DNA from: Siminovitchia thermophila
GTDB taxonomy: Bacteria; Bacillota; Bacilli; Bacillales; Bacillaceae_C
DNA length: 64,000 nucleotides
Direction of reading: 5' to 3'
Assembly (NCBI RefSeq): GCF_016909185.1
Contig: NZ_JAFBFH010000005.1
Coordinates: forward strand, 62,001 to 126,000
Numbering within the stretch: position 1 is the first letter of the stretch; each line of letters begins with the position of its first letter. This document shows, piece by piece, positions 44,990 through 54,754 of this stretch. The notes under the pieces were generated by a model. The model saw nothing but the letters and a program-made list of their open reading frames with translations, searched no databases and had not been told where the DNA came from. Made by a program: the position numbers and the translations under genes.

Positions 44990-46590
44990 CTTGCGCTGGA
45001 TTCATCCGGGAAAAAGCATGAGGCGCCAATTTTTTCATACAATCCGCTCTTTTTAAACAGTTCAATACCCCAATCAGGCAGCCCGGAAACTAGAACCGTG
45101 CTTCCCGCTTTTTTTATATTTTCGATAATGGAAGCGAGTTTATCCTCTCCGGTCGCATCTATCATGGTTACATGCTGCATATCGAGCAAAATGACCGAAG
45201 GCATTCTTCCAATTGAGGCCATTAAGGAATGTTCAAAGCTTTGGGCGGTACCGAAAAATAATGGACCTTTTATCGTAAAAGTTTTTATTTGGAAGTGAGC
45301 AGTCAAATCAAGTGTTTCCTGTTTCCGCTTTTGCGGATCAGGCGGATTGTCGATTTGCAGTTGTTCGCTTTTCTTTTTGACGAAAGAAAGAACAGCGAGC
45401 AGCAAGCCCACTTGGACGGCGACGGTCAAATTGACAAATACCGTTAAAAGAAATGTAACGACGAGAACGAGCGAGTCGCTTGTCTTTAACTGTAGAATAT
45501 GTTGAAAAGCTTTGTATCCGCTCATATTCCAAGCCACTAGCATCAGAATCGGAGCCATTGCGGCAAGCGGAATATACGAAGCATACGGCGCAAAAAGAAG
45601 CAACGTCAGCAAGACGAAAACACTGTGAATGACTCCGGACAATGGGCTGACAGCGCCTGATTTAATATTTGTTGCTGTTCGCGCGATCGCACCTGTCGCC
45701 GGAATTCCGCCAAACAAAGGAGAAACGATATTGGCAATGCCCTGTCCAAACAACTCACGGTTTGATTTATGTCTGTCTCCCGTCATACTGTCGGCAACTA
45801 CTGCTGACAGCAAGGATTCTATTGCTCCAAGAGCGGCTATCACAAGAGCGGGTGTTATGAGCATCGTTATTTTTTCCAATGTTATCTCCGGAAACTGAAA
45901 CTTTGGCAGTGACTGCGGTATTCCGCCAAAGGCCGTGCCAATTGTCTCAACTTGTCCAGGGTAAAAGATGACGGCACATAAAGTCGGAATCAACAATCCG
46001 ACCAATAAAACCGGAATCCGCGGGAAAAGCCTTGGGATAATCATAATGACGAGAAGGCCAATGAAAGCTGTTAATATACTGTACCCGTTTATTTGGTCTA
46101 GATGACGAAAAAGTTCCGCCATATTTTGATGGAAGTATTCCTTTTTTTCCAGATGATCCAAGCCCAAAAAATTTCCAAGCTGTCCGGTGAAAATAATGAC
46201 AGCAATCCCCGTGGTAAATCCGATTGTGACGGACCTTGGTATAAAGTGGACTAGGTTCCCCAGTTTTAAAAAGCTCATGATGACCAAAAGAATTCCCGAC
46301 ATGAGACCGGCTATTAATAAATTTTCATAACCATATTGAAGTACGACGGCGAGCAAAATCGGAATAAATGCTCCTGTAGGACCCGCAATTTGAAAGCGGG
46401 AGCCTCCCAACAAAGATACAATCAATCCGGCAATGATCGTCGTATAAATGCCATATTCGGGTTTTACACCTGAAGCCATGGCAAAAGCCATTCCAAGTGG
46501 AATGGCTACGATACCGACAGTGATCCCAGAAACGAAATCTTTGCGGAGGCTTGCGGGTTGGTAATCGCGAAATCGATCATCACCAAACAA
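44953..46590 (-). CDS. SulP-family anion permease with STAS domain
   Basis: A 545-residue protein. Residues 1-400 contain about twelve to fourteen helices with the SulP signature (GIVAIPLGMAFAMASGVKPEYGIYT). Residues 440-530 form a STAS domain (VILLDMQHVTMIDATGEDKL) that regulates transport. It starts at TTG 46590 behind GAGGTG. SulP carriers move sulfate, bicarbonate or dicarboxylates, and the sequence does not decide. It is divergent from the aldehyde dehydrogenase. Confidence 0.9.
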   Translation of the reverse strand: MFGDDRFRDYQPASLRKDFVSGITVGIVAIPLGMAFAMASGVKPEYGIYTTIIAGLIVSLLGGSRFQIAGPTGAFIPILLAVVLQYGYENLLIAGLMSGILLVIMSFLKLGNLVHFIPRSVTIGFTTGIAVIIFTGQLGNFLGLDHLEKKEYFHQNMAELFRHLDQINGYSILTAFIGLLVIMIIPRLFPRIPVLLVGLLIPTLCAVIFYPGQVETIGTAFGGIPQSLPKFQFPEITLEKITMLITPALVIAALGAIESLLSAVVADSMTGDRHKSNRELFGQGIANIVSPLFGGIPATGAIARTATNIKSGAVSPLSGVIHSVFVLLTLLLFAPYASYIPLAAMAPILMLVAWNMSGYKAFQHILQLKTSDSLVLVVTFLLTVFVNLTVAVQVGLLLAVLSFVKKKSEQLQIDNPPDPQKRKQETLDLTAHFQIKTFTIKGPLFFGTAQSFEHSLMASIGRMPSVILLDMQHVTMIDATGEDKLASIIENIKKAGSTVLVSGLPDWGIELFKKSGLYEKIGASCFFPDESSARESAFRRQETAD

Positions 46591-46917
46591 TCAGCAACAC
46601 CTCTAAATATATGTTCATACGAAAATGAATGGAATTTGTATATCTATCTTTATTATAGACGATAAACACGGGAAAAGCAAAAAAAGTTTTTTATAAACAT
46701 GCAAAAATGTGAATAAATCCTTTGAGAATTGTATGAAAAAAAGCATCTCATTCGTGACATATAAATAAAAAACAAGATCAACTTCATCATTTTTGTACAT
46801 GTTGACCATAGAGTTATAAGTAGGATAAAGTTACAGTATATGTACGAAAGCGTTTCAATTATTTTTGCTGGTCACGGTGGGGAATTACATAATATAGAAA
46901 GCGAGGAGGAATATGGG

Positions 46918-48399
46918 ATGAAACGTTATGTCAACTACATTAATGGGGAATGGGTTGCTTCAGAATCTGGTGAATGGGTTCAAAATACGAATCCGGCAAA
47001 CGGCGAAGTACTTGGAGAAGTAACGTCATCGACCGAAAAAGATGTGGACCGTGCGGTGCAGGCTGCTAAAATGGCGCAGAAAAAATGGGCATTAGTTCCC
47101 GCTCCGGAACGGGCAGATATTTTATATACAGTCGCTAACCTGTTAAAGGAAAGAAAAGAAGAATTAGCCCAAGTGTTGACGACGGAAATGGGGAAAGTGA
47201 TTGCCGAAGCCCGTGGAGAAGTGCAGGAAGCAATTGATATGGCATTTTATATGGCAGGAGAAGGGCGCCGGTTGTTTGGTGAGACTGTTCCATCCGAATT
47301 AAGAGACAAATTTGCGATGAGCGTACGGGTACCGGTTGGTGTTGCGGGATTGATTACACCTTGGAATTTCCCCATTGCCATTGCCTCTTGGAAATCGCTT
47401 CCGGCCCTTGTTGCCGGGAATGCCGTTGTTTGGAAACCGGCGACAGAAACCCCGTTCTTGGCAGCCGAATTTGTAAAAATATATGAAGAAGCCGGCCTTC
47501 CAAAAGGATTGCTGAACCTTGTATATGGCTCGGGAAGCGTTGTGGGCAACGCGATCGTTGAACATCCAGGGATTGATCTCGTTTCATTTACAGGCTCCAA
47601 TGAAGTTGGCGCTAAAATCAATGGCCGTGCAGGTGAACTATTGAAACGTACGTCACTGGAGATGGGCGGAAAAAATGCCGTAACGGTATTGGAAGATGCT
47701 GATCTGGATTTGGCCGCGGACGGCATTGTTTGGAGTGCGTTTGGTACAACAGGCCAAAGGTGTACCGCTTGCAGCCGTGTGATTGTGCAAGAGACGGTCA
47801 AGGAAGCCCTTGAGCAAAAAGTATTAGAGAAAATGAACAATTTGAAGCTTGGAGATGGGCTCGATGAATCCGTTGATGTCGGACCTGTCATTAACCGCTC
47901 TGCTTTGGAAAAAATTCATGAGTACGTGAAGATCGGGCAAGAAGAAGGAGCCAAAATGTTGGCCGGCGGTGAGATTGCAACCGGTAACGGTCTCGATAAA
48001 GGGAACTATTATCAACCGACGCTCTTTACAGACGTCAGAGCCGACATGAGAATCGCCCAGGAAGAAATTTTTGGGCCTGTCGTTTCTTTTATACCGGTAA
48101 AAGACTTAGATGAAGCCATTGAAGTGAACAATAGTGTGAAATTCGGATTATCCAGCTCGATTTTTACAGCCGATGTCAACAAAGTATTCCGCGCCATGCG
48201 CGATTTCGATACGGGTATCGTGTACGTCAATGCGGGTACGACGGGAGCGGAAATCCACTTGCCGTTTGGGGGAACAAAAGGAACAGGAAATGGCCACAGG
48301 GATTCCGGAGTCGCTTCCCTTGATGTCTTTACGGAGTGGAGATCGCTATACGTAGACTACAGCGGAAAAATTCAGCGGGCGCAAATTGATAATTACTAA
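46918..48399 (+). CDS. NAD(P)-dependent aldehyde dehydrogenase
   Basis: A 493-residue ALDH from ATG 46918, with AGGAGGA eight bases upstream. An in-frame extension to 46840 is ignored. The catalytic Cys lies in TTGQRCTACSRV, the Glu in LEMGGKN, and the NAD motif is FTGSNEVG. The C-terminal stretch with HLPFGGTKGTGNGHRDSG followed by VDYSGKIQRAQID resembles semialdehyde dehydrogenases of the 2-oxoglutarate-semialdehyde or aminoadipate-semialdehyde type. No pathway neighbour narrows the substrate. Confidence 0.9.
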   Translation: MKRYVNYINGEWVASESGEWVQNTNPANGEVLGEVTSSTEKDVDRAVQAAKMAQKKWALVPAPERADILYTVANLLKERKEELAQVLTTEMGKVIAEARGEVQEAIDMAFYMAGEGRRLFGETVPSELRDKFAMSVRVPVGVAGLITPWNFPIAIASWKSLPALVAGNAVVWKPATETPFLAAEFVKIYEEAGLPKGLLNLVYGSGSVVGNAIVEHPGIDLVSFTGSNEVGAKINGRAGELLKRTSLEMGGKNAVTVLEDADLDLAADGIVWSAFGTTGQRCTACSRVIVQETVKEALEQKVLEKMNNLKLGDGLDESVDVGPVINRSALEKIHEYVKIGQEEGAKMLAGGEIATGNGLDKGNYYQPTLFTDVRADMRIAQEEIFGPVVSFIPVKDLDEAIEVNNSVKFGLSSSIFTADVNKVFRAMRDFDTGIVYVNAGTTGAEIHLPFGGTKGTGNGHRDSGVASLDVFTEWRSLYVDYSGKIQRAQIDNY

Positions 48400-48426
48400 T
48401 CTATTATCTATATAATAGGGAAACAG

Positions 48427-48552
48427 GGCTGTCTAAAAAGTTCAATTTAGAGGAAATACACTAAAATGTAAAACCCAAGAATGTTGATTTTACGGCATTC
48501 TTGGGTTTGCTTTTTTAAATTTTCGAGCTGAAATATTACTTTTCGGACAGTC
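48427..48552. mobile_element. MITE-like element, copy B
   Basis: 126 bp, matching 33536-33658. The left end GGCTGTCTAAAAAGTTCAATTT mirrors the right end, which reads GACTGTCCGAAAAGTAATATTT in reverse. The central hairpin has AAACCCAAGAATG arms. Compensating changes between the copies (CCCC/GGGG here CCCA/TGGG) keep the hairpin paired. Confidence 0.75.
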
Positions 48553-48557
48553 ACCTC

Positions 48558-48601
48558 AGCTTGTAGAGAAAGCAGGTGTTTTTTCTCTATAAGCTTTTTT
48601 A
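48558..48601 (+). terminator. terminator-like hairpin, recurrent type
   Basis: AGCTTGTAGAGAAA pairs with TTTCTCTATAAGCT, then TTTTTT. The hairpin and the bases that follow (ATATGTTCATCTGATTTTAC) recur at 51073, so this is a copied module. Confidence 0.75.
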
Positions 48602-48657
48602 TTGATATGTTCATCTGATTTTACCCTTTTCTCAAAGAAAAAAAGCCTCCCTTACAC

Positions 48658-48970
48658 CTAGCCCTGTCTGTCCAGGTGTAAGGCAATCTTCTTCATGTTC
48701 TGACAGGCTCCAGTGAGAAGCACCTGCTCGGATGCCTTTTGTAACCCCCTCAACCGACAATAACGAAGCCCATGCGTTCTTTTGAATCTGCGAAGCTTCG
48801 TTTGAATTTCCCTTTCCAGTTGGCGCTCCGTTCTTTTTGAATACTCCATCTTGTATGAAGCAATTTTATCACCGTTGCGTGTTACTAGGTGCTTTTGTTG
48901 CAAGAAATGCTTAAACTCTTTGGCTTCTTTTGTTCCCACTTCTTGTGGTGGAACATCAGTTACTACCGTT
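48658..48970 (-). pseudogene. C-terminal fragment of a DDE transposase (IS1182-like)
   Basis: A minus-strand frame ends with a basic stretch ([18 protein letters not shown], then [20 protein letters not shown]) typical of the last 90 residues of IS1182-type transposases. Upstream the frame is closed by a stop near 48985 and no catalytic domain is present, so it is a truncated remnant. Family assignment is by eye. Confidence 0.6.
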
Positions 48971-48985
48971 ACATCGTTTCATTCA

Positions 48986-49506
48986 TGATCTTCATAGTCA
49001 CTTGCTAGTTCGGCAAGAATAAAAACAAAAAGTGCTAAGTTATACTACAGTATGACTTAATTACTTACTCAAATTCTATTTCGTCCATCCAACTTTCTCC
49101 ACCTTCATTCCAAATTCTTTTTATCCGTTCAAACTACTTCGAACGTTCGATAAGCTATTTAGCATAATTGCTTTACATTACCTTTTTGACATTCGTCCAT
49201 CTTTCTTAAATACTTTTGATAAATTACATATATAAAAATGATCATACATGTTTTGGTATCGATGGATTAGATGAATACAAACCGTCCTGTTGAGTTCGAG
49301 GTATCACTGAAAGTGTGAGTGATTAAATTCACTTGGCATATGAACATATTATGGGATTTCATAATTCTATAGATATAATGATAATATTTTAAATATTAAT
49401 ATTTTACAAAAATATCACTTTATGATATTGTCTTGTTAATCAACTCACCAATCATCTAAGGAACGAAGTTCTTTGGAAGTTGAAATTAATAAAAGGGGTG
49501 TTGTTT
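48986..49506. other. AT-rich leader region of the protease islet
   Basis: About 500 bp of low-GC DNA with no open frame of interest. It contains AT dyads such as AAATATTAATATTT near 49390 and presumably the promoter of the serine protease gene. No further signal was recognised. Confidence 0.4.
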
Positions 49507-50487
49507 ATGAGAAAACAATTAGGTGTTATTTTACTAGTTACTTTATTTTTGTTGTCTGTTCCTACGTTTGTAAGTGCAAGTCCATTAACCATACATGAAG
49601 AACCTATTTATTCACAATCGGTTAAAGAAGGCGATGAATCATTAAGTCGAATCATAAAAGGGAAAGATATTGATTTGTCCTTTTTAGCTGAAAATAACAC
49701 GGTATTAAATGAGGTGCAATATCTAGAAAAATGGAATAAACATAATCCGGATTATGAAGTTTCAAACGTAAAAATAGTAGGAGATAATGAAGGAAGTGAA
49801 TCCAATAGCGTTTCGCCTTCGGTCGTTATCGGTCCTGATGGACGAACCAAAGTTTCTAATATTAATGTTACCCCGTATAAACAAACGGTCTACTTGGAAT
49901 CTATATATTTAAATACTTTTAATGAATTAGTGATTTATAGATGTTCAGGATCGTTTTTTAAAGATAATTTGGCTCAAGGAAAAGTGCTAACTTCTGCTCA
50001 TTGTATTTATACACGTGAAATGGACGAGAACTTTGTTCAAGGTTATGTATTAGGAATGGCTATATATAGAGGAATGAAAGATGGAGTGTATGATGATGTT
50101 TCTTACGCAAGTTCTGTTAAAATTCCATCTGAATATATTAATACTGGGCAAATAGCTACTGACATTGGCGCTGTTACAATGCAGGATGATTTGTCTATTG
50201 GGTTAGGAACTTTAGATTTAGAAAATGCTTCCTCAAGAACTGTAAAAATTGGAGGTTATCCTGCTGATAAACCAAATTATAATCAGTATATAATGAGTGG
50301 GAGTGCTAACTTGAGCAATGGAGTTTTAAGCTATACAATTGACACTTATGGTGGACAAAGTGGTGCTCCTGTGTTGGATAATAATACAAACAAGGTTATC
50401 GGAGTCCATTCTGCAGGTAGCACAATTAATCAAAAAAATTATGGAACTGCTTTAGACCCACTTAAAATTCTTTTTTTAAAACAATAA
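49507..50487 (+). CDS. secreted V8-like (glutamyl endopeptidase type) serine protease
   Basis: A 326-residue chymotrypsin-fold protease. Residues 1-24 are a signal peptide ending VSA|SP, followed by a propeptide to about residue 115. The triad is H165 (LTSAHC), D219 (ATDIGAV) and S285 (GGQSGAP). ATG 49507 has AAAGGGG; an in-frame TTG at 49480 is less likely. The gene is clearly richer in A and T than its surroundings and lies beside a transposase remnant, so recent acquisition is likely. Similar exported proteases mature by propeptide removal. Confidence 0.88.
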   Translation: MRKQLGVILLVTLFLLSVPTFVSASPLTIHEEPIYSQSVKEGDESLSRIIKGKDIDLSFLAENNTVLNEVQYLEKWNKHNPDYEVSNVKIVGDNEGSESNSVSPSVVIGPDGRTKVSNINVTPYKQTVYLESIYLNTFNELVIYRCSGSFFKDNLAQGKVLTSAHCIYTREMDENFVQGYVLGMAIYRGMKDGVYDDVSYASSVKIPSEYINTGQIATDIGAVTMQDDLSIGLGTLDLENASSRTVKIGGYPADKPNYNQYIMSGSANLSNGVLSYTIDTYGGQSGAPVLDNNTNKVIGVHSAGSTINQKNYGTALDPLKILFLKQ

Positions 50488-50505
50488 AACAGGTGTTTCA
50501 CTGAA

Positions 50506-50976
50506 ATGAAGAGGATCATTTTCTTTTTGTTATTAGGTATAATAATAGCCATGATATTTTTTTTCTATAAACAAATAGTTTTTGAGAATAAGGAAGTAAA
50601 AAATGAAGTAGTGAAAGAAGAAGAGATTGAGTTTAAAATGTCTGGCTATTATTACTTCGGCTATCTTGATCAAAGAGAAAAACAAGATAGTGAGTTTGAA
50701 AAAGATTATTTTCATAATATGGATAACCACTTTCAAGATTATTATCATAACATGTTCATAATGTCTAAAAATGATAAAAAATTAGAAGAAGAATATATGA
50801 AATATTTTGAATCGATAGGCGGGTTGAGACTTTATTCAATACCGAGTACAGGTTTAAATTTAAAAAATGGTGACTATATAACTTTTATTGTGAAATCTCC
50901 TATTAAAGAATCATATCCTGCGATGATTGGGAAAATCGAAAGTGTTGAAGTGTTACATCCTAGAGTTGGTCATTAA
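50506..50976 (+). CDS. small membrane-anchored protein of unknown function
   Basis: A 156-residue protein with one N-terminal helix (residues 4-22) and an acidic outer domain rich in Tyr, Phe and Asp. No known domain was recognised. It is 18 bp behind the protease stop and shares its AT-rich composition, so the two may form an operon. The ribosome site is weak (AGGTG). A role as a partner or protector of the protease is speculation. Confidence 0.7.
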   Translation: MKRIIFFLLLGIIIAMIFFFYKQIVFENKEVKNEVVKEEEIEFKMSGYYYFGYLDQREKQDSEFEKDYFHNMDNHFQDYYHNMFIMSKNDKKLEEEYMKYFESIGGLRLYSIPSTGLNLKNGDYITFIVKSPIKESYPAMIGKIESVEVLHPRVGH

Positions 50977-51072
50977 TCATTAAAGTTAAATTCATTTTAA
51001 TGATACGAGGTAGATAAACGAATGATGTTTCTTCCAAAACCTTATAAAAAAAGAGTGGGATTTACCACTCTC

Positions 51073-51117
51073 AGCTTGTAGAGAAAGCAGGTATTTTTTC
51101 TCTATAAGCTTTTTTTA
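51073..51117 (+). terminator. terminator of the protease islet, recurrent type
   Basis: AGCTTGTAGAGAAA pairs with TTTCTCTATAAGCT, then seven T. It is preceded by a second small stem GAGTGG-GATTTA-CCACTC. The module is a near copy of 48558-48630. Confidence 0.8.
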
Positions 51118-51333
51118 TTATTTTTATCATATGTTCATCTGATTTTACCCTTTTTTTGCCTGTCGTCTCTGTGGAAAGAACGTGAATGCAGGCGCTGTTT
51201 TCCATAAAAACCGGGTAGGTTTTTATCTATATGTACGGCTTAATGTATAATAGAGAAAAACATGATTGAAACGGTTATCCGTTATGGAAGTGGATCAGGA
51301 TGATAAAACTCTAAGGTGAAGGAGAGTCTTTCC

Positions 51334-53214
51334 TTGATTAAAATGAAACTCGTCGTTCCCCAAAAAAATTACATAACAAATGCGCTGGACAGGTTTCATG
51401 AGTTTCTTTTGACCGAAGAGAGTGAAGATCGTGAGGGGCCTGATTTCATATTGGAAGAAGTGGTTGTTCCTACGGATCAAGTAAGGGGAAAAACGTTTGA
51501 TGCCGATGTGATCATTTCAAGGGGGCTCGTGTCAAAACTATTAAAAGAAAGTCACGATTCCACTCCAATCGTTGATATTCCTGTTCAAGGAATTGATTTG
51601 ATCCGCAGCCTGGATGAATGCAGGAAACGTTTCGGACAAAAAAAGGTTGCGGTGATTGGTGCGGCGAACATGATTTTTGGTGTGGAGAATTTGGAGGATA
51701 TTATTGAATTGCCGATTCACAAATATATTCTGGATGATATTCGTTCATCGGATCATCTCGTAGACTTGGCGGCAAGTGAAGGTTGCGAAGTTATCTTATC
51801 AGGTTATAATACGTGCAAATATGCCGACCAAATCGGGTTGAGAACGATGTTGATTGAAACTGGAAAAGAGTCGTTTCGGCAAGCCTTGACTGAAGCAAAG
51901 CGCCTCGCCATCGTAAGCAGGAAAGAGCAGGAGAAGGCCCAGCAATACAAAACCATTTTGGACAATGCCTATGAGGGGGTTATAGCTGTTGACCTAAATA
52001 GAAAAGTGTCCATTTTTAATATATCCGCTCAAAAAATATTGGGTATTTCCGGTTCTCATTTGCTTGGAGCTCCGATTACAGATGTTTTGTCTAAGGGTGA
52101 ACTTCTTGACCGCCTGCTTGATGAAAAAGATTTTCACGAAGATATCATTTCCTATGAATCGATTCAGTTATCCGTGAAAAAAGCCGGGATCTTTCTCAAG
52201 GGCAAGCGTGTGGGAGATATGGTCGCTTTCCAGGATGTGACCGGAATTCAAGAAATGGAAGGAAAGATCCGTAAAAAAATGCATATGAGGGGCCATGTCG
52301 CGAAATATTCGTTTGGAGACATTTTTCACAAAAGTAAGGCCATCCAAGAAGTCATTGATACGGCAAAATCCTACAGCGAGGCGGATTCAAATATATTAAT
52401 TATTGGGGAAACAGGAACGGGGAAGGAAATGTTTGCCCAAAGCGTTCATAACCATAGCCAGCGAAGCAATAATCCGTTTGTGGCGATTAATTGTGCCGCG
52501 CTTCCGGAGAGCTTGCTCGAAAGTGAACTTTTCGGTTATGTGGAAGGGGCCTTTACCGGAGCGATGAAAGGCGGCAAACAGGGTTTTTTCGAACTTGCGC
52601 ATCGAGGGACGCTGTTTCTCGATGAAATTGGAGAAATCTCTCCCAAGTTGCAAAGCCGCTTGCTTCGCGTTCTCCAGGAAAGGGAAATTATGAGGGTCGG
52701 AGACGATAAAGTTATTCCGGTTGATGTAAGAATTATTGCGGCAACGAATCAAGACTTACTGAAAATGGTGCAAAATAACGAATTCCGGGCGGACTTATTT
52801 TATAGATTGAGTGTGCTGGATCTCAAACTGCCGCCATTGAGGGAGCGGCCCGAGGACATCGCGGTTTTGGCGGAGGCCTTTTTACAAAAAGTGACATTCA
52901 CCAAATCGGCACTGCAATTGCTTTCAGAGCAAAGATGGGAAGGCAATATTCGTCAGCTGCAAAACTTTTGTGAAAGGTTGACAGTACTTTGCAAGGGACA
53001 AGTCATTGATGAACTGGAGCTGGCCAAGCATTTGCCGGAGCAAGGGGAGCGAGAGTCCACTGAAAGCAACCCATCCTTTTTATCCGAAAAAGAAAGAATC
53101 ATCCGTGCTCTTGAAAAGCATCATTTTCATAAAGGGAAAGCGGCGGCTGAATTGGGAATGAGCCGGACAACGTTTTGGAGAAAACTGAAAACCTGGAGAA
53201 TTGAAACGAAATGA
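51334..53214 (+). CDS. PrpR_N-PAS-AAA+ sigma-54 activator
   Basis: A 626-residue enhancer-binding protein, started at TTG 51334 eight bases after AAGGAGAG. Residues 1-185 are a PrpR_N-type sensor, about 200-310 a PAS domain and about 325-555 the AAA+ module. The module has Walker A GETGTGK at 358-364, the GAFTGA loop and LFLDEIGEI. A Fis-type HTH ends the protein (GKAAAELGMSRTTFWRKLK). The PrpR_N domain often senses a small carboxylic acid or CoA ester. A -24/-12 promoter follows within 100 bp, before glcDF, which is the expected target. Confidence 0.92.
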   Translation: MIKMKLVVPQKNYITNALDRFHEFLLTEESEDREGPDFILEEVVVPTDQVRGKTFDADVIISRGLVSKLLKESHDSTPIVDIPVQGIDLIRSLDECRKRFGQKKVAVIGAANMIFGVENLEDIIELPIHKYILDDIRSSDHLVDLAASEGCEVILSGYNTCKYADQIGLRTMLIETGKESFRQALTEAKRLAIVSRKEQEKAQQYKTILDNAYEGVIAVDLNRKVSIFNISAQKILGISGSHLLGAPITDVLSKGELLDRLLDEKDFHEDIISYESIQLSVKKAGIFLKGKRVGDMVAFQDVTGIQEMEGKIRKKMHMRGHVAKYSFGDIFHKSKAIQEVIDTAKSYSEADSNILIIGETGTGKEMFAQSVHNHSQRSNNPFVAINCAALPESLLESELFGYVEGAFTGAMKGGKQGFFELAHRGTLFLDEIGEISPKLQSRLLRVLQEREIMRVGDDKVIPVDVRIIAATNQDLLKMVQNNEFRADLFYRLSVLDLKLPPLRERPEDIAVLAEAFLQKVTFTKSALQLLSEQRWEGNIRQLQNFCERLTVLCKGQVIDELELAKHLPEQGERESTESNPSFLSEKERIIRALEKHHFHKGKAAAELGMSRTTFWRKLKTWRIETK

Positions 53215-53257
53215 AACAAAATGAGAAAAAATGTTTCGTTTTGTTTCATTTTTATTT
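53211..53257 (+). terminator. hairpin after the activator, possible enhancer
   Basis: ATGAAACAAAA and TTTTGTTTCAT form a perfect 11-bp inverted repeat ending in a T-rich run. It includes the activator stop codon and lies 30-80 bp before the -24/-12 promoter, so it may also bind the activator. Confidence 0.6.
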
Positions 53258-53287
53258 CACGCAGTTGTGATTCCATTGAGATGATGG

Positions 53288-53304
53288 ATGGCATCATATT
53301 TGCA
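53288..53304 (+). promoter_or_regulatory. sigma-54 (SigL) -24/-12 promoter of glcDF
   Basis: ATGGCAT-CATAT-TTGCA keeps the invariant GG and GC dinucleotides at the right distance and matches the consensus except for the T after GGCA and the first base. Confidence 0.85.
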
Positions 53305-53347
53305 TAATATTATCTTAGAACGATGTATGAAGTAGGAGTGAACCACA

Positions 53348-54754
53348 ATGAAGACGGAAGAAATATGCGAACTTGTCCGCCCGCTCATCCCTGAAGGCCG
53401 AATTTTAACCCAAATAGCAGACAGATATTCATATAGTTTTGATGCTTCTTTCGGGGAATATTTGCCCGATCTCGTTATCCAACCGGAAAATAAAGAGCAG
53501 ATTGCGGCTATTATGAAGCTTGCCAATGAACATATGATCCCTATATATCCAAGAGGGGCGGCCACATCGTTAAGCGGCGGCTCGCTGCCTGTAAAAGGCG
53601 GTATTGTCCTTGACATGTCCCAGTTTCATAAGAAGCTGGTTATTGACAGGGAAAATTTACTGGCCATCGTTTCTCCCAGCGTCATTACCGGAGACATTCA
53701 TCAACAGGCAGAAGAAGCAGGATTGTTTTATCCGCCCGATCCAAGCAGTTCCCACGTTTCTACAATAGGCGGAAATTTGCTTGAAAATTCGAGCGGGCCA
53801 AAAGGATTAAAATATGGAACGACGAAGGAATATGCCATAGGTCTCGAAGTCGTTACACCAACAGGGGAGATCATCCGTACCGGCGGGAAGACAGTGAAAA
53901 ATGTAACCGGGTATGATTTAACGCGACTGATTGTCGGTTCGGAAGGAACGCTTGGAATTGTGACTGAGGCGATAGTAAGGTTGATACCGAAACCGCAGGC
54001 TCGGAAAACATTGCTTGCATCGTTTGAAAGATTAATAGATTCGGGTCATGCCATAACGAATATTTTATCTGCCGGAATTTTGCCAAGCGCAATGGAATTA
54101 ATGGATAACGCTTGCATCCGTGCGGTAGAAAGCTACACGCCAAGCGGGCTGCCGGTCGAAGCGGAAGCGATCATTATTGTTGAAATTGATGGGCATGAGG
54201 CAGCCATCGCCGAGGAAATCCAACGATGTGAAGCGATTTGTTTTGCACAAAAAGCAACAGAAGTGAGGGTGGCCCAAACCGAGGAAGAACGGGCTAACAT
54301 TTGGAGGGCGAGAAAGATGGTTTCGCCTGCGATCACAAAAATGGGCCCAACGAAAATTTCTGAAGATGCAACGGTCCCCCGGAGCGAAATTCCGAAAATG
54401 ATGGAGCGGCTACATGCCATACGTGACAAATATCAACTAAACCTCGTGGTGTTTGGCCATGCCGGAGACGGAAACCTTCATCCAAATATTATTACGGATA
54501 AGCGGAATGTGGAAGAAATGAAGCGGGTGGAGTCCGCGGTGAGTGAGATTTTTGAAGCAGCGGTTGAATTGGGCGGCACACTGTCGGGAGAGCACGGCAT
54601 TGGTACGTTGAAGTCGCCGTATATGGAAATGGAACTCGGAAAAGAAGGCGTTCAGATGATGAAAAAAATTAAAGATGCCTGGGACCCGAACGGAATTTTG
54701 AATCCCGGCAAAATTTTTCCGCAGCCCGGTCAAACAAAGGTGGTTTTAACGTGA
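53348..54754 (+). CDS. glcD: glycolate oxidase-like FAD subunit
   Basis: A 468-residue FAD-linked oxidase of the GlcD/D-lactate dehydrogenase family, which oxidises an alpha-hydroxy acid to the oxo acid. The FAD-binding PP-loop has PIYPRGAATSLSGGSLP near 65 and IVGSEGTLGIVTEA near 196. The C-terminal half has GHAGDGNLHPN near 374 and SGEHGIGTLK near 416. It shares a GTGA overlap with glcF. Glycolate, D-lactate or another 2-hydroxy acid are possible substrates. Confidence 0.9.
   Translation: MKTEEICELVRPLIPEGRILTQIADRYSYSFDASFGEYLPDLVIQPENKEQIAAIMKLANEHMIPIYPRGAATSLSGGSLPVKGGIVLDMSQFHKKLVIDRENLLAIVSPSVITGDIHQQAEEAGLFYPPDPSSSHVSTIGGNLLENSSGPKGLKYGTTKEYAIGLEVVTPTGEIIRTGGKTVKNVTGYDLTRLIVGSEGTLGIVTEAIVRLIPKPQARKTLLASFERLIDSGHAITNILSAGILPSAMELMDNACIRAVESYTPSGLPVEAEAIIIVEIDGHEAAIAEEIQRCEAICFAQKATEVRVAQTEEERANIWRARKMVSPAITKMGPTKISEDATVPRSEIPKMMERLHAIRDKYQLNLVVFGHAGDGNLHPNIITDKRNVEEMKRVESAVSEIFEAAVELGGTLSGEHGIGTLKSPYMEMELGKEGVQMMKKIKDAWDPNGILNPGKIFPQPGQTKVVLT

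Noticed and set aside
46840-46917. N-terminal extension of the aldehyde dehydrogenase
   Set aside because: The AGGAGGA site just before 46918 and the usual ALDH N-terminus favour the shorter protein.
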